Made by a program: the position numbers and the translations under genes
Shown: positions 1 through 8,900 of the stretch, piece after piece
Numbering within the stretch: position 1 is the first letter of the stretch
How the letters are laid out: every line of letters begins with the position of its first letter
Assembly (NCBI GenBank): GCA_030706015.1
Contig: JAUZPI010000022.1
Coordinates: forward strand, 1-53,426
DNA length: 53,426 nt
Direction of reading: 5' to 3'
Source of the DNA: Bacillota bacterium
GTDB lineage: Bacteria; Bacillota; Clostridia; Clostridiales; Clostridiaceae
The notes under the pieces: generated by a model
The model's input: the letters and a program-made list of their open reading frames with translations, nothing else
Told to the model about the DNA's origin: nothing
Databases searched by the model: none

Positions 1-22
1 CAATAAAAAGGAGGGAATTTAT

Positions 23-607
23 ATGAGTTTAGTGCCTATGGTAATAGAACAAACTAACAGAGGAGAAAGGTCTTACGATATTTATTCAAGACTTTTAAAG
101 GATAGAATTGTATTCCTGGGAGAAGAAGTTAATGATGTTACTGCTAGCCTTGTAGTAGCACAGTTATTATTCTTAGAGGGTGAAGATCCAGACAAAGATA
201 TATACTTATACATAAACAGCCCCGGTGGTTCAATAACTGCAGGTATGGCTATTTATGATACAATGCAGTATATAAAACCGGATGTTTCAACTATATGTGT
301 TGGTATGGCAGCATCAATGGGAGCCTTCTTATTGGCTGCAGGAGCAAAAGGAAAAAGATTTGCTTTGCCTAATAGCGAAATTATGATACATCAACCACTT
401 GGTGGATTTCAAGGTCAGGCTACAGATATAGGCATACATGCAAATAGAATACTTACAAAGAAGAAACAATTAAATAAAATCTTAAGTGAGAGAACAGGTC
501 AACCTTTAGAAATAATTGAAAGAGACACTGAAAGAGATAATTTTATGGATGCAGAAACAGCAAAAAATTATGGTTTAATTGATGATGTTGTCACTAAAAA
601 GAAATAA
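23..607 (+). CDS. clpP: ATP-dependent Clp protease proteolytic subunit ClpP
   Basis: Serine peptidase of the ClpXP/ClpCP complexes; it forms a double-heptamer chamber in the cytoplasm and degrades proteins unfolded by the ClpX or ClpC ATPase. At 194 residues it has the usual family length. The catalytic triad is visible at canonical positions: Ser98 in GMAASMGAF, His123 in EIMIHQPLGG and Asp172 in ERDNF. The start ATG is preceded by a strong AAGGAGGG about 8 nt upstream. clpX follows after 19 nt, so the two are almost certainly co-transcribed. The upstream promoter (CtsR or other heat-shock control) lies outside the window. Identification is essentially certain. Confidence 0.99.
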   Translation: MSLVPMVIEQTNRGERSYDIYSRLLKDRIVFLGEEVNDVTASLVVAQLLFLEGEDPDKDIYLYINSPGGSITAGMAIYDTMQYIKPDVSTICVGMAASMGAFLLAAGAKGKRFALPNSEIMIHQPLGGFQGQATDIGIHANRILTKKKQLNKILSERTGQPLEIIERDTERDNFMDAETAKNYGLIDDVVTKKK

Positions 608-626
608 CCTTTGGTGAGGTGCTAAG

Positions 627-1922
627 ATGGCAAAATTTGATGAGAAGAAGCAGTTACGATGTTCATTTTGTGGTAAAACACAAGATCAAGTTAGAAGACT
701 TATAGCTGGGCCGGGAGTTTACATTTGTGATGAATGTATTGAATTATGTTCTGAGATTATTGTTGATGAGTTTGATGAAAATGGTCAATTAGATGTTGGA
801 GCTTTACCAAAGCCTTTAGAAATAAAGAAATATCTTGATCAATATGTAATAGGCCAAGAGGAGGCAAAAAAATCCCTAGCTGTGGCAGTGTATAATCATT
901 ATAAGAGAATTAACGCAAATGTTGGTAAAGATGATGTGGAACTTCAAAAAAGCAATATATTATTATTAGGGCCTACTGGTTCAGGTAAAACTCTATTGGC
1001 TCAAACATTGGCTAAGTTTTTAAATGTTCCTTTCGCAATAGCAGACGCTACAACACTCACTGAAGCAGGTTACGTTGGCGAAGATGTGGAAAACATACTT
1101 CTAAAACTTATACAGAATGCTGACTATGATATAGAGAGGGCTGAAAAAGGTATAGTTTATATTGATGAGATTGATAAGATTGCAAGAAAATCTGAAAATC
1201 CTTCAATTACAAGAGATGTATCTGGTGAAGGTGTTCAACAAGCGCTACTAAAAATATTAGAAGGAACAGTAGCTTCTGTACCACCTCAAGGTGGTAGAAA
1301 GCATCCTCATCAAGAATTCATACAAATTAATACTACAAATATATTATTTATTTGTGGTGGAGCATTTGATGGTCTTGATAAAATAATAGAAAAGAGAACT
1401 AGACAAAGTTCCTTAGGTTTTGGTGCCGAAATACAATCCAAAAAAGAAAAGGATGTAGGTGCATTATTGAAGGAAATCATGCCTGGAGATTTATTAAAGT
1501 TTGGACTTATTCCTGAATTTGTCGGAAGATTACCTATTTTAGTTACATTGGAATCTTTAGATAAAGAAGCTCTTATTAAAATACTTTCAGAACCTAAAAA
1601 TGCTCTTGTAAAACAATACAAGAAGTTGTTCCAATTAGATAATGTAGAACTAGAGTTTAATGATGGAGCGCTTGGTTCAATTGCAGAAGAGGCTATAAAT
1701 AGAAATACTGGAGCAAGAGGTTTAAGGGCTATAATCGAAGATATTATGAAAAATATTATGTTTGATATACCGTCCAGGACTGATGTTCAAAAAGTTATTA
1801 TAACTGAGAACACTATAAGTACAAAAGAGCCTGAGTTAGTTCTTGACGAAGGAGCAAAAAAACTGCCATCAGCAAAAAAAAGTGAAGATACTAAGGTTAA
1901 AAAAGGTATAGAATCAGCTTAA
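627..1922 (+). CDS. clpX: ATP-dependent Clp protease ATP-binding subunit ClpX
   Basis: AAA+ unfoldase that recognises tagged or misfolded substrates and threads them into ClpP. The N-terminal zinc-binding domain has four cysteines at residues 12, 15, 34 and 37 (C-x2-C and C-x2-C). Walker A GPTGSGKT lies near residue 115, Walker B near VYIDEIDKI, and the IGF-type ClpP-docking loop appears as LGF within the SSLGFGAEI stretch. The C-terminal small AAA domain includes RNTGARGLRAI, followed by a Lys-rich tail. The length of 431 residues is normal. It lies 19 nt behind clpP and is followed by a strong terminator, so the transcript probably ends here. Confidence 0.99.
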   Translation: MAKFDEKKQLRCSFCGKTQDQVRRLIAGPGVYICDECIELCSEIIVDEFDENGQLDVGALPKPLEIKKYLDQYVIGQEEAKKSLAVAVYNHYKRINANVGKDDVELQKSNILLLGPTGSGKTLLAQTLAKFLNVPFAIADATTLTEAGYVGEDVENILLKLIQNADYDIERAEKGIVYIDEIDKIARKSENPSITRDVSGEGVQQALLKILEGTVASVPPQGGRKHPHQEFIQINTTNILFICGGAFDGLDKIIEKRTRQSSLGFGAEIQSKKEKDVGALLKEIMPGDLLKFGLIPEFVGRLPILVTLESLDKEALIKILSEPKNALVKQYKKLFQLDNVELEFNDGALGSIAEEAINRNTGARGLRAIIEDIMKNIMFDIPSRTDVQKVIITENTISTKEPELVLDEGAKKLPSAKKSEDTKVKKGIESA

Positions 1923-1930
1923 AGCAAATA

Positions 1931-1980
1931 CAAATAAAAAGAGTAGAGATAGTAATAATTATCTCTACTCTTTTTATTTG
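1931..1980 (+). terminator. Strong hairpin terminator after clpX
   Basis: A perfect 21-bp inverted repeat (1931-1951 with 1960-1980) has an 8-nt loop. The right arm contains CTCTTTTTATTTG, so the stem itself supplies the U-run. It begins 8 nt after the clpX stop. Because the left arm is A-rich it could also act on the opposite strand. Confidence 0.9.
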
Positions 1981-2175
1981 TAAGGTAGCAATTATAAAGA
2001 GAATAGGAAATTAATTGATGAAGTTAAAAGACTGGGTTGTAATCCAGTTTATGTAACCTAAAACATAATAATATATAAGTGGAATATATACACCTAAATA
2101 TGTCTATAATACAAGTAAGAGCATATTGAAAGGGAGGGTAGTGCCCGATTATGATAGTTTAGTCGGGGTGATGGT

Positions 2176-3861
2176 ATGATAACACAGATATTAATTCTTA
2201 TTGAAATATTTTTTACTGTGGTAATAGGCCTATATTTTTTAAATGCACTAAAAGGCCAAAAGACTAATAAAATAACTGTTAATGTTGAGAATAAACGAGA
2301 ACTTGAAAACCTTAAAAAGATGAGAGATATAAAATTAAGTATACCATTAACAGAAAGAGGTAGGCCAACAACTTTTGATGAAATAATTGGTCAAGAAAAA
2401 GGCATAAAGGCATTAAAGGCTGCTATTTGTGGAACAAATCCTCAACATATAATAATTTATGGACCACCAGGTGTAGGTAAAACGGCTGCTGCTAGGCTGG
2501 TACTACATGAAGCAAAAAAGAAAATGTATACACCTTTTAGGCAGGATGCAAGATTTGTTGAGATTGATGCTACAACAGTACATTTCGATGATAGAGGTAT
2601 AGCAGATCCACTAATAGGTTCCGTACATGACCCTATATATCAAGGTGCAGGGGCATTGGGTATAGCTGGAATACCACAACCAAAGCCAGGAGCTGTTACG
2701 AAGGCACATGGTGGAATACTATTTATAGACGAAATAGGTGAGCTGCATCCTATTGAGTTAAATAAACTATTGAAAGTTTTAGAGGATAGAAAGGTTCTAT
2801 TTGACAGTTCATATTACAATTCTTCAGATCCCAATATGCCCACATATATTAGAGAAGTATTTGAAAATGGAATGCCTGCTGACTTTAGATTAATAGGCGC
2901 TACGACCAGAAATCCAGAAGAAATATCCCCAGCATTGAGATCAAGATGTGTTGAAATATTTTTCAGACCACTCCATCCTGAAGAAATTGAAGTTATAGCT
3001 AGAAATTCCGTAAAAAAGATTGATGTTGAGATAGACGATGAAGCATGCTCTATGGTAGGACGTTTTGCATCAAATGGCAGAGAAGCAGTTAATATTGTTC
3101 AATTGGCAGCAGGAATAGCGTTAGATGGTAACAGAAGAGTGATATGCTTAGAGGACATTGAATGGGTAATCGAGAATGGTCAGTATTCACCAAGGCCAGA
3201 TAAAAAGGTTAATAAAGCTCCCCAAATAGGGTATGTTAATGGCTTAGCAGTATATGGTGCTAACATGGGGGCGGTAATGGAAATAGAAAGCAGTGCGCAT
3301 AAAGTAAAAGGTAGAAAAGGCAATTTGAAAGTTACAGGTATAGTTGATGAAGAAGAAATAACAACCTTCAACAGAAAAATACGTCGCAAGAGTAATGCAC
3401 TATGCTCAGTGGAAAATGTTATAACTGTTTTAGAAAAAAGATTTAATATAAATTGTGATGAATACGATATACACGTAAATTTTCCAGGAGGAGTTCCGGT
3501 AGATGGGCCTTCAGCTGGTATAAGCATTGCTACAGCAATATATAGTGCTATAAAAGGAATAGCAGTAGATAATAAAGTTGCTATGACAGGAGAGATTGCA
3601 TTAAACGGAAATGTAAAGCCAATAGGCGGTGTAAATGCTAAGATAGCAGCAGCACAAAAAGCTGGAGCTAAAAGAATAATAGTACCTAGAGAAAATTATC
3701 AGGAAAGTTTTCAAAATATTGAAGGGGTAAGCGTTATACCCGTTGATGATATAGAAGAGGTGTTTAAAATATCACTTAATAATGATGAAGATGGAGAGAA
3801 AATTAACATAATTGATCAGAATGTAGATATATTATCTGCTGACGGACTTGAAAAATATTAG
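2176..3861 (+). CDS. lonB: Lon-like ATP-dependent protease LonB
   Basis: Second, shorter Lon paralogue (561 residues) typical of spore-forming Firmicutes. In Bacillus subtilis LonB is made in the forespore and helps control sigma factors. A hydrophobic N-terminal segment (about residues 2-24) replaces the long Lon N-domain and probably anchors or tethers the protein. Walker A GPPGVGKT lies near residue 96 and a Walker B FIDEIGEL follows. The C-terminal Lon protease domain has the catalytic Ser in VDGPSAGIS (about residue 446) and Lys in GGVNAKIAAAQ. GGGGTG ends 5 nt before the ATG. A 13-codon GTG mini-frame (2141-2179) overlaps the start as ATGA; it may be chance. A TATAAT-like hexamer lies at 2105-2110. 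Confidence 0.96.
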   Translation: MITQILILIEIFFTVVIGLYFLNALKGQKTNKITVNVENKRELENLKKMRDIKLSIPLTERGRPTTFDEIIGQEKGIKALKAAICGTNPQHIIIYGPPGVGKTAAARLVLHEAKKKMYTPFRQDARFVEIDATTVHFDDRGIADPLIGSVHDPIYQGAGALGIAGIPQPKPGAVTKAHGGILFIDEIGELHPIELNKLLKVLEDRKVLFDSSYYNSSDPNMPTYIREVFENGMPADFRLIGATTRNPEEISPALRSRCVEIFFRPLHPEEIEVIARNSVKKIDVEIDDEACSMVGRFASNGREAVNIVQLAAGIALDGNRRVICLEDIEWVIENGQYSPRPDKKVNKAPQIGYVNGLAVYGANMGAVMEIESSAHKVKGRKGNLKVTGIVDEEEITTFNRKIRRKSNALCSVENVITVLEKRFNINCDEYDIHVNFPGGVPVDGPSAGISIATAIYSAIKGIAVDNKVAMTGEIALNGNVKPIGGVNAKIAAAQKAGAKRIIVPRENYQESFQNIEGVSVIPVDDIEEVFKISLNNDEDGEKINIIDQNVDILSADGLEKY

Positions 3862-3962
3862 GTTAAACTTCCCTAAGCTAAGAAATGCTAGACTGAAGGT
3901 TCTGTAAAGATTATAAAGAATAAAGAGAAGATTGAAAAATTATATATTTACATGTATAATAG

Positions 3963-3996
3963 ATTAGACTATCTCTAAATAAAAATAGTCTAATTT
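3963..3996 (+). terminator. Inverted repeat between lonB and lon (terminator or operator)
   Basis: A perfect 10-bp repeat, ATTAGACTAT (3963-3972) and ATAGTCTAAT (3985-3994), is separated by a 12-nt A-rich loop and followed only by TTTC. It lies 22 nt before the lon start, so it could be a weak terminator for lonB or a protein-binding site. No CtsR (GGTCAAA repeats) or CIRCE element is visible here. Confidence 0.5.
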
Positions 3997-4017
3997 TCGA
4001 AAGCGAGGGGAGAAAAA

Positions 4018-6357
4018 ATGGAGAACAATTCAAAAATTCTTCCTCTAATTCCGTTAAGAGGTATAATTATATTTCCTTATATGGTGATGCATTTTGATGT
4101 GGGTAGAGAAAAATCTATAGCTGCTCTTGAGGAAGCAATGGTCAATGACCAAAAAATATTTTTAGCAGCTCAAAAGGATGTAAAAATAGATGAGCCAGAG
4201 GAGGAAGACATATATACAATAGGTACAGTTTGTTCTATAAAACAGATACTTAAATTACCTGGAGAAACGGTAAGAGTTTTAGTAGAGGGAGAATATAGAG
4301 CAAGGATAAATGACTTTATAAGAAAAGAACCTTTTCTTGAGGTAGGTTTAGAGGAATACTATGATGAGAAGTTTTCCGAAGAGGATGAGGTAAAGGGTGA
4401 AGCGTTAGTAAGAACTGTAAAGTCTTTATTTTCTAATTATATCAATCTATCAGGTATCATTCCTGGGGATGCAGGCTCATCTATAGACGATATTGAGGAA
4501 CCAGGTAGAATGGTTGATATTATATGCTCATATTTAATGGTTCAAGAGGATAAAAGGCAGAAAATGCTTGAGGCATTAGAGCCTTTAGATAGATTAGAAA
4601 AGCTTCTAGAAATCCTTGAAAATGAAGTTGATATTCTACAAGTACAAAAGGAAATAGGAGCAAAGGTAAAAAGTAAAATTGATAAGTCTCAAAAGGAATA
4701 CTATCTAAGAGAACAAATTAAGGCCATTCAAGAGGAACTAGGCGAAGACGATGAGGACAAAAGAGAGTACAAGAAATATAAAGCAAAGCTAGTAAAAGCC
4801 AAACTTCCTAAAGGAGCAAAGGAAAAGGCTTTATATGAACTAGAGCGTTTAAAAAACCATGGCGGCTATTCTTCAGAAGGCGGAATAATTAAAACTTATT
4901 TAGATTGGGTAATAGATTTGCCTTGGAATGAAAAAACTAAGGATAATTTAGAAATAAAGAGAGCTCGAGAAATTCTAGAGAAAGAACATTATGGATTAAC
5001 TGATGTAAAAGATAGAATTATCGAATATTTAGCGGTTAAAAAAATGAGCAAAACATTAAGAGGTCCTATTTTATGTCTAGTGGGACCTCCTGGGGTTGGT
5101 AAAACCTCAATTGCAAAATCAATTGCAAATGCACTTAATAGAAACTTCGTTAGAATGTCCCTAGGTGGGGTAAATGATGAGGCTGAAATTAGAGGACATC
5201 GCAGAACCTATATTGGAGCAATACCAGGTAGAATAATATATGGAATGAAGCAGGCAAAATCTAAGAATCCTTTATTTTTACTGGATGAGATAGATAAAAT
5301 GAGCAGTAATTATAAGGGAGATCCTGCAGATGCGCTACTGGAGGTTCTTGATGCTGAGCAAAATAGTACTTTTAGAGATCACTTCTTAGAACTTGATTTT
5401 GATTTGTCTGAAGTTCTATTTGTAATTACAGCAAATACTTTAGATACTATTCCAAGGCCGTTGCTAGATAGAATGGAAGTTATAGAGGTTTCTGGATATA
5501 CAGCTGAAGAGAAGTATCATATTGCAGTAAACCATTTGGTAACTAAAATATTAAAGGAACACAGTGTAGATAACGGTATTATAAGTCTATCAGATGCTGC
5601 AATATATTACATTATAGAGAATTACACAAGAGAATCAGGTGTAAGAAGTTTAGAAAGAAAAATCTCGGCTGTTATAAGAAAGGCAATCGCAGAGATTGTT
5701 GAGAAAGATAGAAAGCAGATTAATATTACTGTTAATCATGTAAAGAAGTATTTAGGACCTGATGTGTATACTTTTGAAAAAGTAAGCAAGGAAGATAAAA
5801 TTGGTGTAGTTACTGGAATGGCATGGACAGCTTATGGCGGCGATACTTTGCCAGTAGAGGTAGTTGTTATGCCTGGATCAGGAAAATTACAGCTTACAGG
5901 ACAACTAGGTGATGTAATGAAGGAATCAGCTGAGGCTGGATATAGCTACGTTAGGGCAAATGCAAATAAATATAATATTCAATATGAATTTTATAAAAAT
6001 AAGGATTTGCATGTACATGTTCCTGAAGGAGCTGTTCCTAAAGATGGTCCATCAGCAGGAGTTACAATGATAACAGCCATGATTTCTGCGTTAAGCAATA
6101 AAAAAGTGCGACATAATGTTGCTATGACTGGTGAAATTACCTTGACAGGAAGAGTTTTGCCTATTGGTGGTTTAAAAGAAAAATCATTAGCTGCTTACAG
6201 AGCGGGTGTTGACACTATCATAATACCTAAGGATAATGAGAAGGATGTAAGAAAAATTCCGAAGGCAATTAAGAATAAGCTAAATATAGTTATAGCAGAC
6301 AAAATAGATGATGTACTAGAAAGTGCACTTATCGAGGAGAAGAATAATGGAAATTAA
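4018..6357 (+). CDS. lon: ATP-dependent protease La (Lon)
   Basis: Cytoplasmic homohexameric AAA+ serine protease that degrades damaged and regulatory proteins. At 779 residues it is full length. The N-terminal LAN domain starts at LPLIPLRGIIIFPYMV, a helical linker contains KEYYLREQIKAIQEELG, and Walker A is GPPGVGKTS near residue 357 with Walker B FLLDEIDK. The C-terminal protease domain carries the Ser-Lys dyad: Ser in KDGPSAGVTM and Lys in GGLKEKSLAAYRAG. The SD GAGGGGAG lies about 5 nt before the ATG. The gene overlaps engB by 11 nt, showing translational coupling. Having lonB and lon in tandem before engB is a known clostridial/bacillar arrangement. Confidence 0.98.
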   Translation: MENNSKILPLIPLRGIIIFPYMVMHFDVGREKSIAALEEAMVNDQKIFLAAQKDVKIDEPEEEDIYTIGTVCSIKQILKLPGETVRVLVEGEYRARINDFIRKEPFLEVGLEEYYDEKFSEEDEVKGEALVRTVKSLFSNYINLSGIIPGDAGSSIDDIEEPGRMVDIICSYLMVQEDKRQKMLEALEPLDRLEKLLEILENEVDILQVQKEIGAKVKSKIDKSQKEYYLREQIKAIQEELGEDDEDKREYKKYKAKLVKAKLPKGAKEKALYELERLKNHGGYSSEGGIIKTYLDWVIDLPWNEKTKDNLEIKRAREILEKEHYGLTDVKDRIIEYLAVKKMSKTLRGPILCLVGPPGVGKTSIAKSIANALNRNFVRMSLGGVNDEAEIRGHRRTYIGAIPGRIIYGMKQAKSKNPLFLLDEIDKMSSNYKGDPADALLEVLDAEQNSTFRDHFLELDFDLSEVLFVITANTLDTIPRPLLDRMEVIEVSGYTAEEKYHIAVNHLVTKILKEHSVDNGIISLSDAAIYYIIENYTRESGVRSLERKISAVIRKAIAEIVEKDRKQINITVNHVKKYLGPDVYTFEKVSKEDKIGVVTGMAWTAYGGDTLPVEVVVMPGSGKLQLTGQLGDVMKESAEAGYSYVRANANKYNIQYEFYKNKDLHVHVPEGAVPKDGPSAGVTMITAMISALSNKKVRHNVAMTGEITLTGRVLPIGGLKEKSLAAYRAGVDTIIIPKDNEKDVRKIPKAIKNKLNIVIADKIDDVLESALIEEKNNGN

Positions 6358-6943
6358 GCAAGCTGAATTTATGACATCTGCAGTTATTCCTAGTCAATAT
6401 CCTACTGATAATAGAGTTGAAATTGCATTTGTAGGAAGATCAAATGTTGGAAAATCAAGTTTAATTAATACACTGACAAATAGAAGAAAGTTAGTAAAGG
6501 TAAGTGGAACGCCTGGAAAGACTAGGTTAATTAATTTTTTCTTGATAAATAAGGAATTGTACTTTGTGGATTTACCTGGATATGGATATGCTAAGGTATC
6601 TAAGGAAGAAAAGAAGAATTGGGGTAAGATGATTGAACAATATCTTATCAATAGACCTCAACTAAGAAAGGTAGTACTATTAGTTGACTGCAGACACAAG
6701 CCTACAGAAGATGATAAGTTGATGTATGAGTGGATAAAGCACTATAATCACGAGTTGGTACTTGTTGCAACAAAGAGCGATAAATTAACCAAGAATGAAT
6801 TAGTAAAAAGTAATAAAATTATAAGAGAAACCTTAAATTTAGATAAGGAAGATAAAATATTTTATTTTTCATCATTAAAGAAAACAGGGAAAGAAGAACT
6901 GTTAAATAAGTTATTTGAAGATGTAATAGAAGCGGAATTATAA
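6347..6943 (+). CDS. engB: Ribosome biogenesis GTP-binding protein EngB (YsxC/YihA)
   Basis: Essential TRAFAC-class GTPase needed for assembly of the large ribosomal subunit. G1 motif GRSNVGKSS lies near residue 31, G3 is DLPGYGYAK and G4 is TKSD; the 198-residue length is typical. I place the start at ATG 6347 because GAGGAGAAG (6334-6342) is correctly spaced and the protein then begins MEIKQAEF. An in-frame GTG at 6323 would add eight residues inside lon with no good SD. The start lies within the last codons of lon. A hairpin terminator overlaps the end of the gene. Confidence 0.97.
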   Translation: MEIKQAEFMTSAVIPSQYPTDNRVEIAFVGRSNVGKSSLINTLTNRRKLVKVSGTPGKTRLINFFLINKELYFVDLPGYGYAKVSKEEKKNWGKMIEQYLINRPQLRKVVLLVDCRHKPTEDDKLMYEWIKHYNHELVLVATKSDKLTKNELVKSNKIIRETLNLDKEDKIFYFSSLKKTGKEELLNKLFEDVIEAEL

Positions 6944-6960
6944 GTTCCGCTTCTAATTTT
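6928..6960 (+). terminator. Terminator at the end of engB
   Basis: AGAAGCGGAA (6928-6937) pairs perfectly with TTCCGCTTCT (6945-6954) across a 7-nt loop, followed by AATTTTAATT. The left arm lies inside the last codons of engB. It ends the clp/lon/engB region. Confidence 0.85.
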
Positions 6961-6978
6961 AATTAGGGGGAAGAATAT

Positions 6979-7749
6979 ATGGTACAGCTGCTTATAAACA
7001 TTTTGATAATAGTATTTCTATACGTTGTTCCATTAATTGTATTTATAAAGTACTCAACTGAAATTAACTTAGGAATAACTTTACTTATTGTTATTGGTTT
7101 GGTATATGGTTTGTTAGTTTTATTCACAAGTAAATTTACGTATAATTTAATGCCATTCGTATTAGTTATAGCGTGTTTGGTGTATTTTAGAAAGATTCAT
7201 AACCAGCAAAAACAATTAAAATTGCAAAATGGTGAAATAGAAGGGGACAGTCCTAATTATTCTGACTATGCAATATATGGATTTACTCTAAAGGAATTTA
7301 GTATTTTGAGAGCAATAAAATTCACTGTTCTCATTTATATAGCAAGTATTTGTGTAGAAAGCTTGTTTTTCATGCTATTTAACTATCTGAAGCTAAATTT
7401 ATCACAGCAGGAAGTTGTACAATATATGACTAACCTTCCAATTAATCAATTCATTATTTTTATTCCGGTTAGTGTTATTTTTGCACCTGTTGTTGAAGAA
7501 TTTGTTTTTAGATATATTTTGTTTGAAAAGATACTTAATAAGAGAATTCCCAGTATTTTGTCATCCATAATTAGCAGTTTGATATTTGCATTGATTCATT
7601 TCAACTTGAGAGCCTTTCCTATATTAGTGTCCATTGGATTGGCCAACTGTTATTTGATCCATAAGAAAGGTTTTTGGTATTCTGTCTTCAATCATTCAAT
7701 GTTTAATTTAGTAACTATTATGGCTTTATTGATTGATAAGGTACCTTAA
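6979..7749 (+). CDS. CPBP family intramembrane glutamic endopeptidase
   Basis: Multi-pass membrane protein of the CAAX protease/bacteriocin-processing (CPBP, Abi) family. Several hydrophobic segments are visible, with about three in the first 60 residues. The two diagnostic motifs are present in the C-terminal half: EEFVFRYILF (the EExxxR motif, near residue 174) and HFNLRA (the HxxN-type motif), then a further conserved NHSMFN. Some family members process peptides or confer bacteriocin immunity, but the substrate cannot be read from sequence. The SD AGGGGGAAG lies 8 nt before the ATG. It begins 35 nt after engB but behind a terminator, so it probably has its own promoter. The length of 256 residues is normal. 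Confidence 0.88.
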   Translation: MVQLLINILIIVFLYVVPLIVFIKYSTEINLGITLLIVIGLVYGLLVLFTSKFTYNLMPFVLVIACLVYFRKIHNQQKQLKLQNGEIEGDSPNYSDYAIYGFTLKEFSILRAIKFTVLIYIASICVESLFFMLFNYLKLNLSQQEVVQYMTNLPINQFIIFIPVSVIFAPVVEEFVFRYILFEKILNKRIPSILSSIISSLIFALIHFNLRAFPILVSIGLANCYLIHKKGFWYSVFNHSMFNLVTIMALLIDKVP

Positions 7750-7786
7750 ATTATTAAAATTGTTATGTACTCCTCTTCTTTTGGCA

Positions 7787-7807
7787 TAATTATAATGATT
7801 ATAATTA
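7787..7807. promoter_or_regulatory. Perfect Per box-like palindrome
   Basis: A 21-bp perfect palindrome centred on G7797. Its inner 15 bases match the Bacillus PerR box TTATAATNATTATAA exactly, and the dyad extends three more bases on each side. It lies between the CPBP gene and the first SPOCS gene. A PerR-type regulator is encoded 3.4 kb away (11152-11565). Fur and Zur boxes are related, so the exact regulator is inferred. Confidence 0.6.
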
Positions 7808-7824
7808 GTTTAAAATACTATTAT

Positions 7825-7851
7825 ACAATTTTGCCGCTAAAGCATATTATA
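7825..7851 (+). promoter_or_regulatory. Candidate sigma-K promoter of the first SPOCS gene
   Basis: AC at 7825-7826, 16 nt spacing, then CATATTATA at 7843-7851. This matches the sigma-K pattern AC-N16/17-CATANNNTA. The predicted start is about 70 nt before the ATG at 7929. Late mother-cell transcription would suit a spore-surface protein. AT-rich DNA makes chance matches common. Confidence 0.35.
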
Positions 7852-7928
7852 TATTAGATATAAAACTGCAATAAAGTAGTAATTATGTAGTTTTATAATC
7901 TAAAGAGCGAAAAGTGGAGGTAGGTTTT

Positions 7929-8735
7929 ATGGATAAAAAAGAATATTATAATGAACCAGAAGAGATGGATGTAAAAGAACCTGAATGTTCATCACATCGT
8001 AAACCTAAATGTAATGCTGGTTCAGTGAAGGCTAGAACTTTAACTGAATGTAGTGGACAAGATATAAAACCAACAGGAACTAAAATGCCTTTAGTAGCTA
8101 AAATACCTGTAGTAATAGCAGAAAAAGAAGTACAAATTGATGTTGAGGCAACAATCGAATTAGAAAAGCCAGCAATAGAAATCAAGAGAATTAAAAAAGA
8201 TTTATTCTTAACTCAATGCAAGCTTATACCAATGGTTGGTATGAAACATGAGGATGGAAACAAGTTTGGAAAACTATTCCTAGCTGGATTTATTAGAAAA
8301 AATATAGAATTTGCAACTGCTGATTGTGTTGAAGAAGGAGTAGTTTCTGGAGAAATAAAACACACTACAGTAGATGTTCCATTTGAATGTGTAACTGCTA
8401 TTGAATTTGACGTTCCACCAGTAATCCGCACTAGAGCTACAACTAAGGAAATAGAATTATTTAAAGACAATAATAATTGCGATTGCGAATGTGACGAAGG
8501 TGTATTAAGTAAAGTAATGTGCGAACAAAACTTTGAAGATTCAATAGGATTCACAGAAAAGCCATTTTGTGAATTAGAAGAAGTAAAAATATTTGAAGTA
8601 GACATTCACAAAGATGATTGTCACATGGAACACAAACATCCTAAAGTTAAGACATTTAAAAATGTTGTTGAAAAAATGGTTGTTTTTGTTACAATAAAAG
8701 TTTTACAAGTGCAACAAGTTAAGATAGACTGCTAA
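7929..8735 (+). CDS. SPOCS (DUF3794)-like spore coat/exosporium protein, CsxC-like
   Basis: 268-residue protein, hydrophilic, with Cys and His at both ends. The central part (about residues 50-160) reads like a SPOCS/DUF3794 domain: PLVAKIPVVIAEKEVQIDVE, then KRIKKDLFLTQCKLIP, then GKLFLAGFIRKNIEFA, then VDVPFECVTAIEF. SPOCS domains occur in SipL and in clostridial spore coat or exosporium proteins such as CsxC. A Cys-rich motif CDCECDEG lies near residue 182. No signal peptide or membrane segment is present, as expected for a protein assembled from the mother-cell cytoplasm. ATG 7929 is chosen because GGAGG (7916-7920) lies 8 nt upstream; the in-frame GTG at 7914 overlaps that SD. A paralogue follows at 8901. 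The family call is fairly sure, the spore location inferred. Confidence 0.75.
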   Translation: MDKKEYYNEPEEMDVKEPECSSHRKPKCNAGSVKARTLTECSGQDIKPTGTKMPLVAKIPVVIAEKEVQIDVEATIELEKPAIEIKRIKKDLFLTQCKLIPMVGMKHEDGNKFGKLFLAGFIRKNIEFATADCVEEGVVSGEIKHTTVDVPFECVTAIEFDVPPVIRTRATTKEIELFKDNNNCDCECDEGVLSKVMCEQNFEDSIGFTEKPFCELEEVKIFEVDIHKDDCHMEHKHPKVKTFKNVVEKMVVFVTIKVLQVQQVKIDC

Positions 8736-8759
8736 TAATATAAAGTGATTGGATAAACT

Positions 8760-8789
8760 AAGGGCTGACAATTTCGTCAGTCCTTTTTT
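8760..8789 (+). terminator. Terminator after the first SPOCS gene
   Basis: AAGGGCTGAC (8760-8769) pairs with GTCAGTCCTT (8776-8785) with one G-U pair and a 6-nt loop. A run of six T's at 8784-8789 starts within the right arm. Confidence 0.88.
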
Positions 8790-8838
8790 GCTAAGCAAAA
8801 ATCGCAGTTTCCAAAATTGTGGTTAAGCATATAATAAA

Positions 8839-8867
8839 ACTATGAAATTTACTTTGACCATATAGTA
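8839..8867 (+). promoter_or_regulatory. Candidate sigma-K promoter of the second SPOCS gene
   Basis: CATATAGTA at 8859-8867 fits the sigma-K -10 pattern CATANNNTA, with AC at 8839-8840 (18 nt spacing, slightly long). Transcription would start about 25 nt before the ATG at 8901. A second CATANNNTA match lies at 8828-8836. Weak on its own, but parallel to the site before the paralogous gene. Confidence 0.3.
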
Positions 8868-8900
8868 TAGCCTAGAATGTTGCAAAAGGAGCATATTATT

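Noticed and set aside
3862..4017. CtsR or HrcA (CIRCE) operator before lon
   Set aside because: Neither GGTCAAA tandem repeats nor TTAGCACTC/GAGTGCTAA is present; only an unrelated ATTAGACTAT dyad.
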